A stretch of 64,000 bases of DNA, from the NCBI GenBank assembly GCA_902729315.2, contig LR746279.1, positions 1,440,001 to 1,504,000 on the forward strand, given 5' to 3'. The stretch comes from Spirodela intermedia (taxonomy: Eukaryota > Streptophyta > Magnoliopsida > Alismatales > Araceae). Of the stretch, positions 58,530-64,000 are shown in pieces. Position 1 is the first letter of the stretch. Every line of letters starts with the position of its first letter. The position numbers were made by a program, and so were the translations under genes. The notes under the pieces were generated by a model. It did not search any database. It saw only the letters and a program-made list of their open reading frames with translations, and was not told where the DNA came from.

Positions 58530-61250
58530 TAATTATTTCACATTGTATGCAAAATGAAAATCTAGGAACACCTTGAGAATGCTCCTTGTAGGTTCCCACA
58601 TCACCTCTTCTAGGGCCAGATCTTATCAAAATACCTAGACTTCTAGGCTGAGGTATATGTTGAGGACTTGGGTCAAGTGGGTTGAGGTAACACTCCCCTT
58701 CTGTTCACTTTAGTTGGGCTCTGTGGGACACTATGCTAGCAGTGGCCAAAAGTTCTAGATGATACATGACTGCACGAATATGTTCTAGAAATTTAGACAG
58801 CCAAAAGAAACATAGGGTGAGCTTCTCATAAAGAATATGATCAAGGATTTCATCAAACATCTCTTATATCCCTTTGAACTTGAAGTAGTGCCCAAACAAC
58901 CACAATATTTGCCACTTCCAATTGAAAAAGAAATGCTAGTTATTTATGCTACTATCAAAGGCTTCTAAGTGGTATGGTGAAGATGAAAGTGGACATAGTC
59001 ACTTGTGTGGTCAACATCTCTTTCGGTGGATCTCTCTGACAAGTGGCGCAGTGCTTCTAGATGATACTTTTACAACTTCCAACATAGTGTGACACATTTA
59101 GATGAAATTGAGTCATCACATAGGTGTCTCTAGTTGCCTAAGAGGCAAACTAAGTTTGGGCAATGATTTATTTACTATTTTCAGTATTTATTTACCTAAT
59201 TTTGTCATTTATTTATGTTTTACGGCAAATTATTTTTGTTTCATGCATATTTTGATTGAAATGAATAGAACTAATTCAAAACTTGATGAATGATCTTTAT
59301 TATTCTTTTGAATCCTCCAAAACTCGTATGAGATTAAGCTAAGATTATTTTGAACTTATTTTTTTATTAATTTTTGTAATCTAATCTCGACATATTCATG
59401 TTCTCGACATTTTGCAAATAATGAGTACTTTTTTTATTTTCAAACATGAAATCATCGAGATTATAGGTTGATTAATGAGCATTCAATGGTTAAAATAAAT
59501 TGGAGACATTCACAATTGACTTCCATGTCATGTGTGTGAATCTTTAAACACACATTCGTTCAAGAATAATGGACACTATGAAAATGGGTTGATTATATTT
59601 CTCTCTTTTCTTCATTTTCGTCTTATTTCTCTCTCTCCCTCTCTCGTGAGACCTTTCTTCTCTCTCCATCTCTTGTGAGATCTCTTCCTTTCTCTCTCTC
59701 TCTCTCTTGATTGATCTCCTTCTCTTTTCCTTTCTTGATCAATCTCTCTCTCTCCTTCTCTCTCTTCATCTTAGGTAAGATTTCTGTACTCTTCTCTCTT
59801 TTTGTCCCTTTTGTGAGAGATCTCATTCCTTCTCTCTCATGACAGCTTTATCTCTTCCTGTCTCTTTATATCCCTTTCATTAGGGATCTCATCCCTTCCC
59901 TCTCTTGTGAGAGCTTTCTCTTCTCTCTCTCTTTTCCTCCCTTTTCTTCACTTCCCTTTATTCTTCTCACCTCACACTTATATTTTATTATTTCTATTAA
60001 ATATTAATAAAATTTAAATCATTTTATATATAAACTAAATTAGTTTTCATGATGGATTAATCAATCTCCTTATGTTCGACCTGAGACTTACCTCTATACT
60101 AATATTTTATTAAGTTTTAGTTATAACTATTATTATATATGTGCATCTAAACACAATGACAAGTGCACATCACTATTTATTTGAGGCTTTGGTTAATCAT
60201 TTTGTAAGTCATATAATCAAATTGGCTACTGATGGCTGAGTTGTAGAACTCATCTAAAACATGAGAAATGATTGTGGAAGTTGGAGAGATAAGTACACCT
60301 CCTTAGAAGAGTAAAACATCATTGGTGGGTGGAATATTTGGGCCTACGATCTGGTTATTAGTGAAACTCTAGGAGAATTCAAGTAATGTGAGTGGCACTT
60401 GGGTATTCTTAGTGAATGCAGTTGATGTTGACAATTTCCATGTGTATTCAAGTAATGTGAGCTTCCAAGGGTTGAAGTATGATGTCAGGCTGATAATGAA
60501 GAGAATATGCTGCCTTATTCTTTGTTCTTGCTTACACTTGATCTCAAAATTGAAGTAAATAATTTCAGACAGTCATTTCTGATTATCATGAAGTACTTGG
60601 CATTGTTCTATTTTTTTTGAGAGAGTGTGATTAGAGAAAATTGATAACTTGTGGTGTAGTAGGTAGTGTTTTCATTTCAAGATGGCAAAGATGATGGCCA
60701 TCAATTTTCTCTCACATACAGTCTTCAGTTTGTGAAGGGTTGACAAGGCTTAGCATCTTCTTTGTATGAAGACAACTTCCATACCATATTTGAAAACATC
60801 TACCTCTAGCTTGAAGGCCTGTGAGAAGTAGGGTAGCACTAAAACAAAAGCCATTGTCAAGGTGCCTTGGAGTTTCTAGAATACCACCAAAGGTTCAAGT
60901 CCCCATCAAAATGCATCCTTCTTCAATTGTTGGGTGAGAGGGTAATGTGATCGTATCATAGGTTGCAATGAACTACCTCTAATAGCTTGTGAGGCCCAGA
61001 AAACCTCCAAGATCTTTGGGGGGTTGTGGGGGACGCCTAGGACATGACATCATTGATTTTTTAGGGGCCCATCTTTGCAGTGGTTGTTGAGATGATATGG
61101 CCAAAGTAGACAATGGAAGGTTGGCTGATGGGGCATTTTTTTGCATAGATCCAGAGGTGGTGATGATTGACTGGTAAGATATTGCCTTATAAGAGAGTTG
61201 AAAGGAAGGGGGGAACAATCAAACGTGCAAAATAGAGAGAAAAGAGGAAA
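58530..61250 (-). mobile_element. Decayed Ty3/gypsy-type retrotransposon pol region
   Basis: No frame is intact, but on the minus strand the order of a gypsy pol can be followed. Near 61180-60985 is the end of reverse transcriptase, with YFGHIIS-like words and GGFLGLTSY. RNase H words follow near 60700-60450 (ERKLMAIIFAI, WLSEII-FNFEI across a stop). The integrase core is near 59030-58930 (DHTSDYVHFHLHH). The integrase C-terminal part is near 58850-58700, and a final pol segment at 58620-58540 (LEEVMWEP). Stops and frameshifts are frequent. A CT-rich low-complexity block at 59600-59945 lies between RNase H and integrase and may be an insertion. Domain order (RT, RNase H, integrase) fits Ty3/gypsy, not copia. 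LTRs were not delimited. Confidence 0.72.
59600..59945 (+). repeat. CT-rich low-complexity block
   Basis: Irregular CTCTCT, TTCTCT and CCTTTC words are mixed with 'ttgtgagatctcttcc'-type units (near 59645, 59670, 59815 and 59900), suggesting an expanded family of 'tctcttgtgagatct' motifs. It lies within the retroelement remnant. Confidence 0.7.
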
Positions 61251-64000
61251 GGGAAAGATAGAAACTGGTTTACAATGGTCCAGAGAAGAGAGGATGACAA
61301 TAATTGTGCACTTGAGAGAGAAGAGGAGATAGCAATGACATTAAAGGTGGGGAGGCCAAGGAGGGGGTTAAGGATAATTTAATGTATCTTAGTTCTTTCA
61401 TGCCCCATATTGATAATTCAATTTTGAGGGTAGTTGAATAGCCCCAAAATCAGTTTATCAACAATATTTATATTATTGTGTTTACTCTTTTATATTATAT
61501 TCTAACATGGCTTAGTACTATGGTAAGCTCGGGGATCGATCCTCAAGGAATGGTGGGTAGAGTTTACTTTTATTTGTTGATTAAAATTGACATAAATGAC
61601 GAAGATCACGAAAAAAAAGAAATGAGAAGTGAAGGGGAAGAAAAGAGGTGAGACGTGAAACAAATTTATCAAAGTATGAGTGATGTCACATTGTTAAAGG
61701 GCTTGCATGACCAACTCTAATACTAAATCAAATCTACTTCCTAACTAAAGACATCCGACTCATCAATTTTTTAAAACCAACCTGGTTATCACCACGTCTC
61801 TTTCCTTATTTCTACTAGGAAGGGGCGATAGCTGCTAGTCAAGAGAGGGAATCTCGTTCAAGGTGAATCACCCAATGAAGAACGGATAGCGCACCTCCGA
61901 TTGCAAGGTATGGAGCTTGGGACCATTCGAACCCTATTGGGATGGCAACAACTTGAAGTTCTGTTAAGATAAGCTAGGTTTTTCATTGTTGATACATGGT
62001 ATGTATATGATGGTGGCCCTCCTTTTCTCTCTAATTCTTACAACACGCGATTTACCCTTAAATCCATGGCTGAGCTGCTCCCTTCTTGTGTGGATAGTGG
62101 ATCCTCCACACCTTCTTGTGTGACTCTTGATAAGTATGTATCTCGACTGTTGAATCAATGCTTCCTTTCTCTTGAGTGGGTGGTGGATCGTTCTTCTCCC
62201 CTCTTTGGGTGACACCTTCTAAGTGAATATGAGCCTTATGCCTATAACTCTTCATTTGAGCCCACTTTGCTTGCTTCTCCTTATGTGATTATGAGCCTTA
62301 AACTCATGATTCTTCACTCCATGACCAAGTGTGGTCTTTGCTCCTTAATAAGCTGTAAGTTAATATTGAACATATGAAGCTCACATGATTAGAAGACAAG
62401 GAATTACATCGTATTCTCACGCGATGTACATACGGTATCTAAAAATGTATAATCTAATGAGAAATGAATGAATATCTAAAAGCATGAAAGATGCCTTTCA
62501 TTAGTGACAACTTTATCTCCCTTTTGTGCTGCATGTAGGACTCCTAGACCTCTACCTTGATTTGTATGTGCATAAAATAGAAGGAGATTGATGAGATACT
62601 CATCTCATCATCAATGCTATGTCAAAGGCAGAGTTGACTATTAGTTAAGCTAATGATCTAGAAGATGATCAGTCATGAAGTTGAAGTAGCACAAATTGCA
62701 CGGAGGTGAAGGAACATGCCATAAGGTAAGCAAATCCACCAGCTCAACTAATAATTGGGAGAAATGATATAAGATGTCCTACAGACCCAAGGAAGGAACC
62801 AAATAGGAAACTAACCCTCTAGGATGTGGTCAGCAAAGGAAGGGGAGGAAGGAGGTCAATAGATGACTTTTTTAGTTCATCAATTAGTTCAAAAGTCTAG
62901 AGTATTTGCCATTGTTCAAGAAACTTTCAATATCTTCAATTACAAAATTCTAGTAGTCTCCAAATAAATCTATATTGTAGGAATCTTTATGATTAGTTTT
63001 CTATAAATAAAAAATTAATAAGTAAAATAATTGAGTAAAATTTTAATATAGTTTAAATATCACATTTGAATTCTCAATTCATCAATTTTAAACTTGTCAT
63101 GAAGAGAAAACTTTAAAAGAATTGACAGTCTACATGATACATGAATAAACACTTTGTGTCATTGTAGAGTGCCAAACATCAGAAGGGGGTTAAAATAGGA
63201 TTGAGGACATCTTTGCTTACACACTTTAGGTAGTCCTTAGGTGACGTGACTCAATCATTGTATATTAAATCACGTAAATATAAAATTTATGAAACTAGAA
63301 AATACAATTTTTTGGATATTTAGAAGTATTTCTAAATAAATATATCAATTATAATTCAATTAAATTTCTAAAAATAGTGATAATTTTTTTGGTCGATCAC
63401 AAGGATGTAATATAATATTTGGTAATTATTCAGAATTTTTCTCAATGAATCAATTTTCTATGAATTTTATACTAGGAAATAAAAAGGAAATATATTTAAA
63501 ATTCACAAAAAAGGGAAATAAGGGTGCGAATGTCATGATGATGTCAGCACCCGGCGAACGCAAATCGGGTAAAAACAGAGTTCTGCTCAGTAATTTTTAT
63601 GTAAGCAATTATAGATGATTTAATTGATCAAATTAAGATTTGTAAAAACTAGAAGAATCGTAATAGAACAAAGTATATTTTGGTAAATTAAAAACACAAA
63701 AATTATCACTAAGTGAAGCGTAAAGTAAGTTGAAAGTAGGAAAATAGAGTTCCGGCGTCGCGACGGCGATGCGTTGGCGTCGCACTGGAATCTTGAGCGT
63801 TTGAGAGGATCGTTGTGTAGTGTCCATGACCTCAAAGACTCTCCTTGGACAAAGATGACATGGGCAATCTCTAGATCTTCTCATGATGTCTAGAGATCAA
63901 TGAAGTGGGTCGTCGAATCGTCTTCGGCAGCTGTCACCCGACGGAGCGGAAAAACGACGACTTTGCGGCTCTCTAGTGGCTGTCACCCAACGGAGAGGAG
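61251..64000. other. AT-rich spacer with retroelement-like fragments, no gene recognised
   Basis: Short frames here have no recognisable domain. The segment 62585-62760 is the inverted partner of 58320-58520. Bases 63000-63500 are very AT-rich. At the end the words 'gctgtcacccgacggag' (63930) and 'gctgtcacccaacggag' (63978) repeat 48 bp apart in more GC-rich sequence, possibly the edge of another element or gene that continues beyond the window. Confidence 0.4.

Overview
The window is nuclear DNA of a flowering plant. It has spliced genes with GT-AG introns, plant-only families (PLS-class PPR, arabinogalactan peptide, A20/AN1 stress-associated protein, class I small heat-shock proteins) and AT-rich spacers with retrotransposon debris. 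Several genes are strongly GC-rich and CT/GA microsatellites are very frequent. That would fit a monocot, but the species cannot be fixed from the sequence. I assembled gene models by hand from open frames, splice sites and reading phase; there is no transcript evidence.

Layout. 1-13.5 kb is gene-dense: the 3' end of a SpoU-type tRNA/rRNA methyltransferase (+), an OTU cysteine protease (-), cornichon (+), a bHLH factor of the bHLH48/60 type (+), COM1/GR1 (the Sae2/CtIP homologue, -), a PLS-class PPR protein (+) and ribosomal protein eL31 (-). 14.3-21.3 kb holds a 12-exon GH127/DUF1680 glycosidase (-). 24.1-27.2 kb is LSM7 (+). 28.8-31.2 kb has an intact A20/AN1 gene (-) and a divergently placed decayed A20/AN1 copy (+). 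32.4 kb is a tiny arabinogalactan-peptide gene (-). 34.1-39.2 kb is the meiotic cohesin kleisin REC8/SYN1 (+). 39.6-42.0 kb is a small heat-shock protein cluster: one intact but divergent gene and two broken copies. 44.7-55.9 kb is the spliceosome-associated protein cactin (+). From 55.9 kb to the end I see no intact gene, only AT-rich sequence with a decayed Ty3/gypsy pol region on the minus strand.

The genes form no operon-like or cluster-like system. Two, COM1 and REC8, act in meiotic recombination and chromosome cohesion, and two, LSM7 and cactin, act in RNA processing; their proximity is probably chance. Several neighbours are head-to-head and share short promoters (OTU/cornichon, COM1/PPR, AGP/REC8 side, the sHSP pair). 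The most unusual material is local duplication and decay: the broken sHSP pair, the A20/AN1 relic, the duplicated block in the COM1/PPR promoter, the TTGAC-rich repeat inside and beside the GH127 gene, tandem duplications in cactin introns, and a four-unit 150-bp array before cactin. I found no convincing undescribed biological system.
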